The translations under genes were made by a program, and so were the position numbers. A DNA stretch of 64,000 nucleotides from Chamaesiphon sp041738715 (GTDB taxonomy: Bacteria > Cyanobacteriota > Cyanobacteriia > Cyanobacteriales > Chamaesiphonaceae): positions 90,811 to 154,810 of the forward strand of contig JBGSPI010000087.1 of assembly GCA_041738715.1 (NCBI GenBank), given 5' to 3'. Below are positions 10,101-18,710 of this stretch, one piece after another. The notes under the pieces are model-generated. The model was not told the origin of the DNA, did not search any database, and saw only the letters and a program-made list of their open reading frames with translations. The first letter of the stretch is position 1. Each line of letters begins with the position of its first letter.

Positions 10101-10499
10101 TGGCGATCGGACGATTTGGTTGACAATTACCCGTTCAGCACCGTTGATAATGAATGTACCTCGATCGGTCATCAAGGGTAAGTCACCAATGAAGACATCC
10201 TGCGTAATTATTTCGCTTTTGTTTTCTTTATTAATTAACTGAGTCGGCACATACATTTGGACTGCATAGCTAGCATCCCGCCGCTTCGCTTCATCTACGT
10301 CATATTTCGGCCGCTTGAGCTTATAGTTTTTGGCGAGAAACCGCAACTCCAGCTTCCCAGTATAATCTGTAATGGGTGAGAAGCTCTCCAACTCTTCGAT
10401 CAAGCCCTCTTCCAAAAACCAGCGAAAGCTAGAACGCTGAATCTCTACTAAATCGGGCAGCATGTAAGTGGATGCCGTAGTAGTAATCTGACTAGTCAT
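7197..10499 (-). CDS. rpoB: DNA-directed RNA polymerase subunit beta (RpoB)
   Basis: This 1100-residue protein is the second-largest catalytic subunit of RNA polymerase. The rifampicin-pocket/fork region is visible ([20 protein letters not shown], then the [12 protein letters not shown] block). So are the RHGNKG motif region and the C-terminal segment that docks on beta-prime ([16 protein letters not shown]). The ATG at 10499 is the natural start, and length is typical for cyanobacteria. It follows tatD on the same strand after a gap of 172 bp, which leaves room for an internal promoter or leader that I could not define. Confidence 0.98.
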   Translation of the reverse strand: [1100 protein letters not shown]

Positions 10500-10671
10500 A
10501 GTATTCCTCTTTAAGCGCGTTCTAATTGGATGCAGCGATCTGTGGCAGTTAATCAGTTATCAGTTCCAACTGGATGTTTAACTCTGAATCATTATGAGTA
10601 AATAATTTAAGGTACGATGGAGGAAAATTTAATACGCTCTAAGATAGTGATAATTAATAATTAGCCAGCCG

Positions 10672-11466
10672 TTAACTAACCGTAGACAATACGGGCAATC
10701 TAAATAGTTGTCTGGCATTTGCAGTGGTAGTAGTGGCTAAGAGATCGAGACTTTCATGGCGCAACTCGGCTAGATAGGTTGCCACATGACTGACAAAAGC
10801 AGGTTCATTCCGTTTGCCCCGTTTGGGTACGGGTGCCAAAAATGGGCAGTCGGTTTCCACTAGTAATCTATCCAATGGGACGATCTGGGCTGAAGCTTGA
10901 ATCTGAGCAGCATTTTTGAAGGTGACAACCCCACTGAAACTAATATAGAACCCCAGATCGAGAAACCATTGAGTTTCGGATGGAGTTCCAGCCCAGCAGT
11001 GCATTACGCCCCGAACTTGCCCGAATTCAGACCAGAACTCTTGACAAACTTGGTGCATTATTGCCGCCGCATCTCGACAGTGGATAATTACTGGCAAGTC
11101 TAGATCTTGAGCAATGTGTAGTTGTGATCTGAACACATCTATTTGCCAAGCTTGGTTATCAGCCTTGAAAAAGTCTAATCCCATTTCGCCGATCGCCACC
11201 ACTCGCCGATCGCTACGCGCCAATTCTCGAATTGTATCGCCCAGATCGGATCGCCACTCACTCGCATCTAGAGGATGCAAGCCAACCGAAAAGAATAGTT
11301 CGGGCAACTTGTCTGCTAATGCTTGTGTCTTGGCAAACTCGGCTGGGGTAACACATGAATGCACAAGCTGCACGACCCCGGCTGCTCGCCAGCGATCGCG
11401 CACTGCATCTAAATCCGCCTCGAAGGCATCAAAGTTGATGTGAACGTGAGTGTCAATTAGCTGCAT
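10672..11466 (-). CDS. tatD: TatD-family metal-dependent hydrolase (DNase)
   Basis: This 264-residue protein is a TIM-barrel metallohydrolase of the TatD family, usually a 3'-5' exonuclease acting on DNA. Motifs seen from the N-terminus are DTHVHIN (two metal-binding His), the metal-bridging Glu in AIGEMGLDF, IHCRDA, MHCWAG and the final metal Asp in LLVETDCPFLAP. Length is normal. It lies between rpsT and rpoB on the same strand, an arrangement I recall as common in cyanobacteria, so it probably shares the rpsT-rpo transcript. Confidence 0.93.
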   Translation of the reverse strand: MQLIDTHVHINFDAFEADLDAVRDRWRAAGVVQLVHSCVTPAEFAKTQALADKLPELFFSVGLHPLDASEWRSDLGDTIRELARSDRRVVAIGEMGLDFFKADNQAWQIDVFRSQLHIAQDLDLPVIIHCRDAAAIMHQVCQEFWSEFGQVRGVMHCWAGTPSETQWFLDLGFYISFSGVVTFKNAAQIQASAQIVPLDRLLVETDCPFLAPVPKRGKRNEPAFVSHVATYLAELRHESLDLLATTTTANARQLFRLPVLSTVS

Positions 11467-11525
11467 TTAGCAAAAGACTTAAACTTGGGTTCGAGCGATC
11501 GATAGCTGAGGCAGGTTGAATCCCT

Positions 11526-11822
11526 CTAGCTAGCAGGAGCTACGGCAGTTTTAAGTGCTTTAGCTAGGCGAGCTTTTTTGTTTGCACCGTTGTTGCGATG
11601 CAACACGCCTTTTTGGACTGCTTTGTCGATTTTTTGATATGCTGCGGACATACTTTTTTGGACTTCAGCCGATGTTTCCGGCGTTGGTGCAGCGGTATGC
11701 TTTTCGACTGCTGCGAAGTAGGTCTTCATCAGAGTCCGTACCGCAGATTTATGAGACTTATTCCGAAGCCGATTCCGTTCGGCGATTTCGACACGTTTGA
11801 TTGCAGACTTAATATTTGCCAC
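11526..11822 (-). CDS. rpsT: 30S ribosomal protein S20
   Basis: This 98-residue, Lys/Arg/Ala-rich, all-helical protein has the S20 N-terminal signature ANIKSAIKR and the C-terminal block VLHRNNGANKKARLAK. It binds 16S rRNA in early 30S assembly. Translation starts at GTG (11820-11822). E. coli rpsT also uses a non-ATG start and is translationally autoregulated, so the weak start may matter, although that is inference. It is the first gene of the rpsT-tatD-rpoBC1C2 series, 59 bp ahead of tatD. Confidence 0.96.
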   Translation of the reverse strand: MANIKSAIKRVEIAERNRLRNKSHKSAVRTLMKTYFAAVEKHTAAPTPETSAEVQKSMSAAYQKIDKAVQKGVLHRNNGANKKARLAKALKTAVAPAS

Positions 11823-11875
11823 AGTTAGCCCTGGGAAAACTTACGTTTAAAAATTGACATAATGCCAGATTTAAT

Positions 11876-11905
11876 ATCATAGCATAGCCTTGAAGAATTT
11901 AACAA
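11876..11905 (-). promoter_or_regulatory. Candidate sigma-70-type promoter of the rpsT-tatD-rpo operon
   Basis: Read on the minus strand, TTGTTA (11905-11900) is followed after 18 nt by TATGAT (11881-11876). Transcription would begin about 45 nt upstream of the rpsT GTG start. The match is moderate and unsupported by other data. Confidence 0.45.
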
Positions 11906-12155
11906 AAATATTTTTTTAGGTCAGTTTCACCTGAATTAATAGGACTAAAGTACCATTTTGACAAACTTATGATATAATTGTACTAGCAGATGATAAATGC
12001 TTAAGGGCAATAGAGCAGAAAATTCTGCCTAGAATGCACCTTCAGCCTTCACTCAAAGCTAATTTCCCAAAATTGCAACAAGTGGCGTTGACTCTTGGCA
12101 GAGAGCATCCACGCAGACTTGATCGACAAATTTTGGACTACCAGAGAGCAGATCT
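11906..12155. other. Intergenic region between rpsT and the 12156 gene
   Basis: This divergent spacer is 333 bp in all from the rpsT start. Besides the rpsT promoter candidate it holds a TATAAT hexamer at 11973-11978 on the plus strand without a good -35 partner at 17 bp. A start from there would give a leader of about 170 nt. I see no convincing riboswitch or small RNA in it. Confidence 0.4.
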
Positions 12156-13055
12156 ATGAACTATTCTAAGACAAAAGTAACGCAAGACAACACGACTAAA
12201 TACGTTCACACCTTAGATCGAGAACCAATATCCAATCCAGATTCAACGCCCATAGCAATCCGCGATCGATTTGCAGAACCAGAATACATCAATCCCAATG
12301 CGCGTTTACCGAGAATTCAAGCCTTGCGGGGAGAAAACGGTGCAAGTGAGTGCGGTTATTTCATCACTGAAACAGAAATGGCCAAGGCTGGTTGGGGAGA
12401 GATTGATGAGCAAGAGTTAATAGTTTATGAATACAATAGTGGGGGCAAAGAGCGCGGATTATTGCTTCAATCACCTCGGATGTTAGTAGTGCCAAGATCG
12501 CCTTTATTTGCGTTCGACAGACATTTATCTCGTCAGGAAGAACGTTTAATAGTTGCAGGTCAATACAATAAGCAACTGTACAGTAACCGAGATAAATATG
12601 GTACCGCTCAGTGCTATGAAGTTTTACTATTAGATGCACAAAATCAACCCTTACATGAAATAGGATTAGCCTATGTCGCCAAAGGTGCAAATCAGGCAAG
12701 TTTTAGTACACACTGGCAACAATTAGTTAGTGAAGTGACAAAGTGTCATGCGATCGCTAATTCAATCCCAGCGCGGGCTAAAGATGCCCGATTTAATAGT
12801 CTTTGTGTATTTCAATTTACAGTCAAGCGAGAACTCGCTGGCAATAATGCTAAATCTCCAGCCTGTAAAGTAAATACTCATGTTGTACCTACTCAAGAAA
12901 ATTGGGAACAATTTTTCTTGGGGCGACAAGATCGAATTGCTGATCGATTTCTCAATTTATTAGCTCCGACCACAGAATTGGTTTTACCAACAGCAAATAT
13001 CTTGAGCTTAGTCGAACGATCCGCAGAGGTCGCCTTACCAGAAATCGCAGCATAG
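12156..13055 (+). CDS. Conserved cyanobacterial protein of unknown function (possibly DUF5895)
   Basis: This 299-residue soluble protein has no signal peptide or membrane segment. The central part (about residues 45-230) is a compact domain with blocks such as ARLPRIQALRG, CGYFIT, GLLLQSPRM and CYEVLLLDAQ. I associate this layout with a cyanobacterial family of unknown function (DUF5895, from memory and uncertain). The first 40 residues look like a flexible extension. The gene is monocistronic: it is divergent from rpsT and followed by its own hairpin terminator. No function is proposed. Confidence 0.75.
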   Translation: MNYSKTKVTQDNTTKYVHTLDREPISNPDSTPIAIRDRFAEPEYINPNARLPRIQALRGENGASECGYFITETEMAKAGWGEIDEQELIVYEYNSGGKERGLLLQSPRMLVVPRSPLFAFDRHLSRQEERLIVAGQYNKQLYSNRDKYGTAQCYEVLLLDAQNQPLHEIGLAYVAKGANQASFSTHWQQLVSEVTKCHAIANSIPARAKDARFNSLCVFQFTVKRELAGNNAKSPACKVNTHVVPTQENWEQFFLGRQDRIADRFLNLLAPTTELVLPTANILSLVERSAEVALPEIAA

Positions 13056-13134
13056 TTTGAATATCAATCTAGCTAATATAGAAAGGGAACGATCGTCTGC
13101 TTGAAAATTTGAAAACATAGAAATCAATCTTTAG

Positions 13135-13161
13135 CTTACACATTACCCCCAAATGTGTAAG
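13135..13161 (+). terminator. Hairpin terminator after the 12156 gene
   Basis: CTTACACATT and AATGTGTAAG form a perfect 10-bp stem around a 7-nt loop, followed by ATTTTGT. It lies about 80 bp past the stop codon. Confidence 0.6.
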
Positions 13162-13302
13162 ATTTTGTATTAAAACCAGACAATCGGTGAATTTCTTGTA
13201 TCCTAGTCGATAGAATCATTTGTACTGAGATCGATCGACTAGAGATTAATTGCTATTATAAATATTTACCTGTAGAATCTGGCTAAATTATCATAAATAG
13301 AT

Positions 13303-14184
13303 ATGTCAAAAATTTTGTCAGGGATGGCGATAGCTACTTTGCTCATCACTTCGCCCGGTATCGTTCAAGCACAAGTACCTTCATCTATCACCCCCACTCC
13401 TGCTCAATCTCCAACTACGCCACCTCGCCAGTCAGAATCTTCACCATCGGCAACACCACTCTCAACAGCCCCAGATTTGAACTTATTGGGTAAAGCAATC
13501 GGTTTATTCTGGCAAACAAATCGCGCTCAAACTGAATCACTGATTGTGATGAACCTACGCGATAAAAGTGCAGATATTAAAGTTTATGCCACAATCAACA
13601 CAATCGCCCAAACTGGTAATAAGTTTCGGACAGAGTTAAAATTTGCCCAGCCCGGAGCCACACCAACAGCAACTTATACAATCGTCTGTGATGGTCAAAA
13701 AGTCTGGACTTATCGCCCAGATAAACGTCAATATGCGCAGACAACTTTTCCTAAATTTCAATCAGAGTCTTATTCATTCCTGATTGGAGCAGCTTCAATT
13801 TTCTTTTTGAGTATACCAGAAGCCGATCGCCAGGAAATCATTCAGGCATTAGTTAAAGATATAAATTTTTTAAATATGCTATCTCAAGAAGAGATTAAAG
13901 ATTTACAAGGCAGTCAACGTCAGATTGAAGGACAAGATTATTATGTTTATTCCTATGAAGATAAAAAAGAAAATTGGAATTTCAATGGATTTTTTAATCC
14001 CCAAACTGGCATGATCAAACAAATTGAGCTAGCGGGGAAAACTGCGGGGATGAATTTCACACTCACTGAAAAAATTCTCAATCGGAATACCAAGGCAAAG
14101 ATCGGTAGTAAAGTTTTTAGATTTTTACCACCGAAAGGGGTTAAAAAAGTTAAATCACTACCGATCGATTTACTTGGAGGTTAA
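13303..14184 (+). CDS. Exported LolA-like/DUF2092-type protein
   Basis: The 293-residue product has a cleavable signal peptide (hydrophobic stretch ending near VQAQ at about residue 24) and then a Pro/Ser/Thr-rich linker to about residue 57. The folded domain (about 60-293) has beta-rich blocks such as KFRTELKFAQP, YTIVCDGQKVWTYRPDKRQY and YSYEDKKENWNFNGFF. This resembles the LolA/LolB-like fold of periplasmic outer-membrane lipoprotein carriers (DUF2092-type). It is probably periplasmic; a lipid or lipoprotein ligand is inference. It converges on the HetZ-family gene, whose stop lies only 4 bp away. Confidence 0.75.
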   Translation: MSKILSGMAIATLLITSPGIVQAQVPSSITPTPAQSPTTPPRQSESSPSATPLSTAPDLNLLGKAIGLFWQTNRAQTESLIVMNLRDKSADIKVYATINTIAQTGNKFRTELKFAQPGATPTATYTIVCDGQKVWTYRPDKRQYAQTTFPKFQSESYSFLIGAASIFFLSIPEADRQEIIQALVKDINFLNMLSQEEIKDLQGSQRQIEGQDYYVYSYEDKKENWNFNGFFNPQTGMIKQIELAGKTAGMNFTLTEKILNRNTKAKIGSKVFRFLPPKGVKKVKSLPIDLLGG

Positions 14185-14188
14185 GCCA

Positions 14189-15373
14189 TTACTGATTTCG
14201 GATTTGAGCCGATAAATTAAGTAACTCTGACCAACGTAACTGTAACTTCTTCTCTGTCAATCGCAGATTTTTCATGATTGATTCGTTACTGTGACTGGCT
14301 TGCTTTAATTGGAGCAATGTTTGTTGCTCGATAGATAACTGAGCCACGAAAACTGACCATTGTTTATCTGTCAGTCCTAGTTTACGATCTATCTCTGCAC
14401 CTAACCATTGATGGACTAGTTCCCAATTAGAAACTCTGGCAAACTTTTCGACATGATACTTAAACTTCTGCTGAAGATAATCTCGTTCACGTGATGTTAT
14501 GCCTAAAGTTTTTTCGATTTCCGGTGCAGATAGATCTTCCATTTTTAAGAGGAGATAATCAACACAAGCTGATTGATCCTGAGCTTCTAGATAAGCAATT
14601 AATTCTTTAATGACTCGATCGCGTAATACTTCGTCGCTAGGGTCGATATTATCTGAAACCATTTTGGCGCGGATTTGTTGCATCACTTTTGATGCGCCTT
14701 CTCCATCATCTTCTCGTGCAGTTTCAAACGCTTGCTCGATATCTACATTTGTTTCCGCTGGTTGGCGTTTGGCAAAAGTTTGAGCGCGGAGGACGATGAG
14801 TTGCTGGCTACTCCCATAACGAAGATGAATTCGTCGTTTGGCATAGCACTCCGTAAATACCATATATTCCGCTAATTGGAGTAAACTCCTTGGGGTGTAA
14901 ACATCGCCCAATTCATTCTCGCGACGAAACACTTTCAGCGACTCGGTATAGAATTCCTGGAGAAAATCTTCAATTAGTGAGTATCTAGCTTGAAATCCCA
15001 AATGAGATTGGGGAATAGTAATATATCGGTAAACAATCGAGCTTAAATGACTCTGAAGTTCGACTCGTCCTCGTCTCGACCCTAATTGATAGTAATAAAG
15101 ACACTTGGAGATCCGGTGTCGTGCCAAGCCAATCCGCCAGGATTCACTGATACCAGAGTTTTGAATTCGATCGCTTTTGGCGCAAATTCGATCGACCTCA
15201 ATCTCGATCCGTCTAGCCACTTCAGCAATTTGGCGACTGGATGCTCGCACTTGGGTTTTCAAGGCTTCAATTGACATATCGAGTAGTGGCTGCTTACTAG
15301 ATAGCAAAACCACATTCGACTGTTTGTGTTGCCGACTACTCGTAGCTGGCTGACAGTTGGAATGCACGTTCAT
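14189..15373 (-). CDS. HetZ-family protein (heterocyst-differentiation-related regulator family)
   Basis: The 394-residue protein matches the HetZ family as I remember it. Blocks include RIEIEVDRIC, LARHRISKCLYYYQLGS, GRVELQSHLSSIVYRYI, DFLQEFYTESLKVFRREN and LGITSRERDYLQQKFKYHVEKFA, the last resembling a sigma-region-4-like HTH. HetZ and its relatives also occur in cyanobacteria that make no heterocysts, where their role is unknown. The N-terminus carries an extra Gln/Ser-rich stretch of about 30 residues. The upstream spacer is long, which suggests its own regulation. It could be a HetZ paralogue rather than the orthologue. Confidence 0.78.
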   Translation of the reverse strand: MNVHSNCQPATSSRQHKQSNVVLLSSKQPLLDMSIEALKTQVRASSRQIAEVARRIEIEVDRICAKSDRIQNSGISESWRIGLARHRISKCLYYYQLGSRRGRVELQSHLSSIVYRYITIPQSHLGFQARYSLIEDFLQEFYTESLKVFRRENELGDVYTPRSLLQLAEYMVFTECYAKRRIHLRYGSSQQLIVLRAQTFAKRQPAETNVDIEQAFETAREDDGEGASKVMQQIRAKMVSDNIDPSDEVLRDRVIKELIAYLEAQDQSACVDYLLLKMEDLSAPEIEKTLGITSRERDYLQQKFKYHVEKFARVSNWELVHQWLGAEIDRKLGLTDKQWSVFVAQLSIEQQTLLQLKQASHSNESIMKNLRLTEKKLQLRWSELLNLSAQIRNQ

Positions 15374-15807
15374 TAATCTTTGTCCCTGATGATGTGAGCT
15401 TAGTGCTGCTCATATATCGACTGTACGTGCTAAATCGAATTAATACGGACGCTATGTGTCACTTTTTTTACACAAAGCTAGTTTAGCTTACTTAAGATTT
15501 TCTTCAAGATTGGATGGTAATAGTCTATAGTAGGCAGGGGTTACGGCTTTCAGTCATCTGACGTATTGCTATTTGTAGAGCTATGTGTTGAAGTTTATTG
15601 TAGACACTAATTAAACTGGCTGTGCCAGTATGTCACCAGTACGCTTGAGCGTAATTGCCATCTGGCTAGCGATCAGAATATCGATCGTCTATATTTTATT
15701 CACCAGAAAATCAGCGGTTGTGGATTGGTGATTTAAACGGATGACTCCTATTCCCTATTCCCCTAAGGTAATAATAGATAAGTTCGCTTTTTTTCAGAGG
15801 AAATCAC
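15374..15807. other. 434-bp divergent intergenic region upstream of the HetZ-family gene and gpx
   Basis: This spacer must hold the promoters of two divergent genes. I see an imperfect GTGTCA/TTACAC mirror around a T-run at about 15454-15474 and a CTGGCTGTGCCAG palindrome at about 15619-15631. Neither can be assigned to a known regulator. No short gene was convincing. Confidence 0.4.
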
Positions 15808-16293
15808 ATGTCATCTACAGTTTATGACTTTTCTGCTACCAGCATTGAAGGTCAACCAGTCGATCTGAGCAAGTACAAGGACAAAGTATTACTAATCGTC
15901 AATACCGCTAGTCAATGTGGTTTCACATCCCAGTATCAGGGATTACAAGCTCTGTATGACAAGTATGCGAGTAAAGGTGTGGAAGTGCTAGGCTTTCCCT
16001 GCAATCAATTCGGCTCACAGGAGCCAGGGAGTGCGACAGAAATTCAGTCTTTTTGTCAAAAACGGTTTGGTGTATCTTTTCCGCTATTTGAAAAAATTGA
16101 TGTTAATGGTGCAAATGCTCATCCACTGTATCAATTTTTAACCAAAGCTGCGCCAGGAATTCTTGGCTCGGAAGCAATCAAGTGGAATTTTACTAAGTTT
16201 CTGGTAGATGGTAATGGTACTGTCGTCAAAAGGTACGGCTCAACAACTGAACCAAAAGATATCGAACGTGACATTGACGCACTTTTGAAATAG
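15808..16293 (+). CDS. Glutathione peroxidase family thiol peroxidase
   Basis: This 161-residue protein reduces hydroperoxides, in cyanobacteria usually with NADPH or thioredoxin as donor. The peroxidatic residue is Cys37 in NTASQCGFT, not selenocysteine. The GFPCNQFGSQEPG block (with the conserved Gln) and WNFTKFLV (with the conserved Trp) complete the catalytic site. Length is normal and there is no signal peptide, so it is cytosolic. The start has a good purine-rich site (AGAGGAAA). It is followed after 69 bp by an integral membrane protein gene on the same strand. Confidence 0.93.
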   Translation: MSSTVYDFSATSIEGQPVDLSKYKDKVLLIVNTASQCGFTSQYQGLQALYDKYASKGVEVLGFPCNQFGSQEPGSATEIQSFCQKRFGVSFPLFEKIDVNGANAHPLYQFLTKAAPGILGSEAIKWNFTKFLVDGNGTVVKRYGSTTEPKDIERDIDALLK

Positions 16294-16362
16294 TTATTTG
16301 CTATTTTCAGGGGGGATTTTCTCCCCATGCATATCTCGATCCTTATTCAAAAAATCAACTAA

Positions 16363-16881
16363 ATGGCAAAACTATCTCTCAAACAAAGACAATGGGTGTT
16401 GTCGTTTCATATCATTTCAGCGGCACTGTGGACGGGGGCAGTAATTAGTCTATTATTAGTTGAATGGTACAATCATCAGAGTCAAACTGATGTCGTATTA
16501 AATGCCCTCGATCGAATTGTCAATGAAATCGATCATTGGATTATTATTCCTGCGGCAACTGGTTCGATTTCTACTGCGACTATTTTATGTTGGGGTACTA
16601 ACTATGGTTTTGCTAAATTTTACTGGACAATTGTGAAATGGATTGCCACTGTTGCTTTGATGGTATTTGGTAGTTTTTATTTAGATCCTTGGGGTGTTGA
16701 AGCTGAGGTTATTTCGGCAACTGAGGGATTAAAGGCACTAGAAAATGTGATCTATAACTTTAATATTCAAGGTATTCTCATCGGCGGCGGCATTAACTTT
16801 ATCTGTTTATTAGCGATCGTCGTGATTTCTGTACTCAAGCCCTGGGGTAGACGGCAACAAGTCAGTAAGCCTACCGAATAG
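16363..16881 (+). CDS. DUF2269-like integral membrane protein
   Basis: The 172-residue protein has four predicted membrane helices (about residues 12-30, 55-75, 85-103 and 133-160). The N-terminal helix contains FHIISAALWTGA with a conserved-looking His, as in the DUF2269 and related haem-associated membrane families. Function is unknown; a redox or haem-linked role is only suggested by the family. It follows glutathione peroxidase in the same direction and precedes dprA. Confidence 0.65.
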   Translation: MAKLSLKQRQWVLSFHIISAALWTGAVISLLLVEWYNHQSQTDVVLNALDRIVNEIDHWIIIPAATGSISTATILCWGTNYGFAKFYWTIVKWIATVALMVFGSFYLDPWGVEAEVISATEGLKALENVIYNFNIQGILIGGGINFICLLAIVVISVLKPWGRRQQVSKPTE

Positions 16882-16985
16882 CAACAATCGATCGCTTCAG
16901 ATCGAAAATATCTAGATCGACTATCCTCAAATTAACATTGCCAACTCCCAGCCAAAATGCTCGATCGAAGTTGAATCAAAATCAC

Positions 16986-18134
16986 ATGTCACAAGAACGT
17001 ATTTATTGGTTGGCTTGGTCGAAAGTCGCTGGTGTTGGGCCAATTTTACTCGATCGATTAAAACAGCAGTTTAATAATCTAGAAACTGCTTGGAATGCCG
17101 ATCGAGATGCTCTGCTATCGATCGATGGTTTGGGATTACAATCAGTCGAAAAAGTTATCGATTCTCGCGCCAAAATCGATCCGCAAAAGTTTCTGGTAGA
17201 GCATACGATTAATAACCCCCGATGGTGGACACGCGCCGATGCTGATTATCCTCGCTTGTTGCTCGAAATTCCGTCCGCACCTGGTGTTTTATATTACAAA
17301 GGACGAGTAGATTTAGCGGAAAATCAAGGCAATATCCCGACAGTTGGGATTGTCGGCACCCGCGATCCTTCTGACTACGGGAAAAAGTGGACGCGAAAAA
17401 TCAGCAGTTGTCTGGCGAGTAAAGGATTTACGATCGTTTCCGGGATGGCAATGGGTGTCGATGCCGAGGCGCATAGTGCCTGTCTGGAAGCTGGCGGTAG
17501 AACCATCGCCGTAGTGGGTACGGGAGTCGATCTCGTTTACCCGCAACGGCATCAAACCCTCGCCGCCGACATTGCGCAGCATGGCTTAATTGTCAGTGAA
17601 TATGCCGCCGGAACGCCACCTGATAAACCCCATTTTCCCGCCCGCAATCGGATTATTGCTGGATTGAGTCGGGTGACGATTGTGATTGAAGCTCCAATTA
17701 AATCCGGTGCATTAATTACCGCCCATCAAGCCAATGACTTCGGGCGCGATGTATACGTCCTGCCTGGCTCGATCGATAACCCTAACTCGATCGGGTGTCT
17801 GGGACTCCTTTCTCGTGGCGCACAGCCGATTCTAGGGCTAGATCATCTCCTCGAATTACTCGCCACCATCCCCCATCTCGATCCCCCTCAACAGTTACAA
17901 CTTTTCCCCTCGTCGATTTCCTCCCAGGCAAATTCAAAAGTGATTACTCTACCACCAGATCTCACTCCAGATCTCCAACAAGTTTGGCTTGTTGTTAATA
18001 ACGAACCTATTAACTTTGATGCAATAGTTGCACAGGCAAAACTATCTGCGGCGAATGTTTCTAGTGCTTTGCTTCAATTAGAATTATTAGGCTTAGTGAC
18101 TCAGTTACCAGGGATGAGATATCAAAGATTTTAA
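16986..18134 (+). CDS. dprA: DNA processing protein DprA
   Basis: DprA loads RecA on incoming single-stranded DNA during natural transformation. The Rossmann-like core is clear: GIVGTRDPSDYG, SGMAMGVDAEAH, GTGVDLVYPQRH, PARNRIIAGLS and SGALITAHQAND. An N-terminal helix-hairpin-helix/SAM-like segment precedes it, and a C-terminal winged-helix domain (about the last 65 residues, ending LVTQLPGMRYQRF) follows. The ATG at 16986 (MSQERIYWLAW) is preferred over a TTG 16 codons upstream that adds an unconserved stretch. It suggests competence in the host, together with the ComEA-like helix-hairpin-helix protein at about 30.4-30.9 kb. Confidence 0.95.
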   Translation: MSQERIYWLAWSKVAGVGPILLDRLKQQFNNLETAWNADRDALLSIDGLGLQSVEKVIDSRAKIDPQKFLVEHTINNPRWWTRADADYPRLLLEIPSAPGVLYYKGRVDLAENQGNIPTVGIVGTRDPSDYGKKWTRKISSCLASKGFTIVSGMAMGVDAEAHSACLEAGGRTIAVVGTGVDLVYPQRHQTLAADIAQHGLIVSEYAAGTPPDKPHFPARNRIIAGLSRVTIVIEAPIKSGALITAHQANDFGRDVYVLPGSIDNPNSIGCLGLLSRGAQPILGLDHLLELLATIPHLDPPQQLQLFPSSISSQANSKVITLPPDLTPDLQQVWLVVNNEPINFDAIVAQAKLSAANVSSALLQLELLGLVTQLPGMRYQRF

Positions 18135-18148
18135 TTAATAGTTGATAA

Positions 18149-18658
18149 TTAAGTTCGACGCTTTCTCCGAAACCAATCTTGCAATTGTTGCCGACAAGTT
18201 GATTCGAGAATACCGCCAATGACGGTTAATTTATGATTGGAAGCTGCACTATCAGGAATATTTAATACTGTGCGAATACTACCCGTCTTGGCATCATCAG
18301 CACCATAAACGAGTAATCCCAAGCGCGCAGCCACGATCGCCCCTGCACACATCGGACAGGGTTCTAGGGTGACGTATAATGTACATCGATCGAGGTGCCA
18401 ATTGTTTAAATATGTTCCCGCCGCTCGAATTGCCACAATTTCAGCATGAGCCGTCGGATCTCGATCTCGTTCGCGGCGGTTTTCACCTGTACTAATTAGC
18501 TCACCATCGGGGCTGATAATGATGGCACCGACGGGAACTTCTCCGGCATTTCCCGCGCTAGTAGCTAGTTCGATCGATTGTGCCATCCATTGCTGATGCA
18601 ATTGAAAATCTATCTCTATCACATTACTCTCAATGTCTAAATATACAGTGTTTGCCAT
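18149..18658 (-). CDS. tadA: tRNA-specific adenosine deaminase TadA
   Basis: TadA converts the wobble adenosine of tRNA-Arg(ACG) to inosine and is usually essential. The zinc-dependent deaminase site is complete: the HAE motif (TAHAEIVA, with catalytic Glu) and PCPMCAG with two zinc Cys. GADDAKTGS lies downstream, as in TadA. The ATG at 18658 is chosen over an adjacent TTG. The first 20 residues ahead of LHQQWM look like a weakly conserved extension. It ends 14 bp from the convergent dprA stop. Confidence 0.93.
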   Translation of the reverse strand: MANTVYLDIESNVIEIDFQLHQQWMAQSIELATSAGNAGEVPVGAIIISPDGELISTGENRRERDRDPTAHAEIVAIRAAGTYLNNWHLDRCTLYVTLEPCPMCAGAIVAARLGLLVYGADDAKTGSIRTVLNIPDSAASNHKLTVIGGILESTCRQQLQDWFRRKRRT

Positions 18659-18710
18659 CAATATTGTTCACTGTTATCATACCATTCTCAAATCTTAGAA
18701 ACACGCTAGA

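Noticed and set aside
11958..11978. TTGACA plus TATAAT as a promoter for the 12156 gene
   Set aside because: The two hexamers are only about 9 bp apart, too close for a sigma-70 promoter; only the TATAAT was kept as a weak hint.
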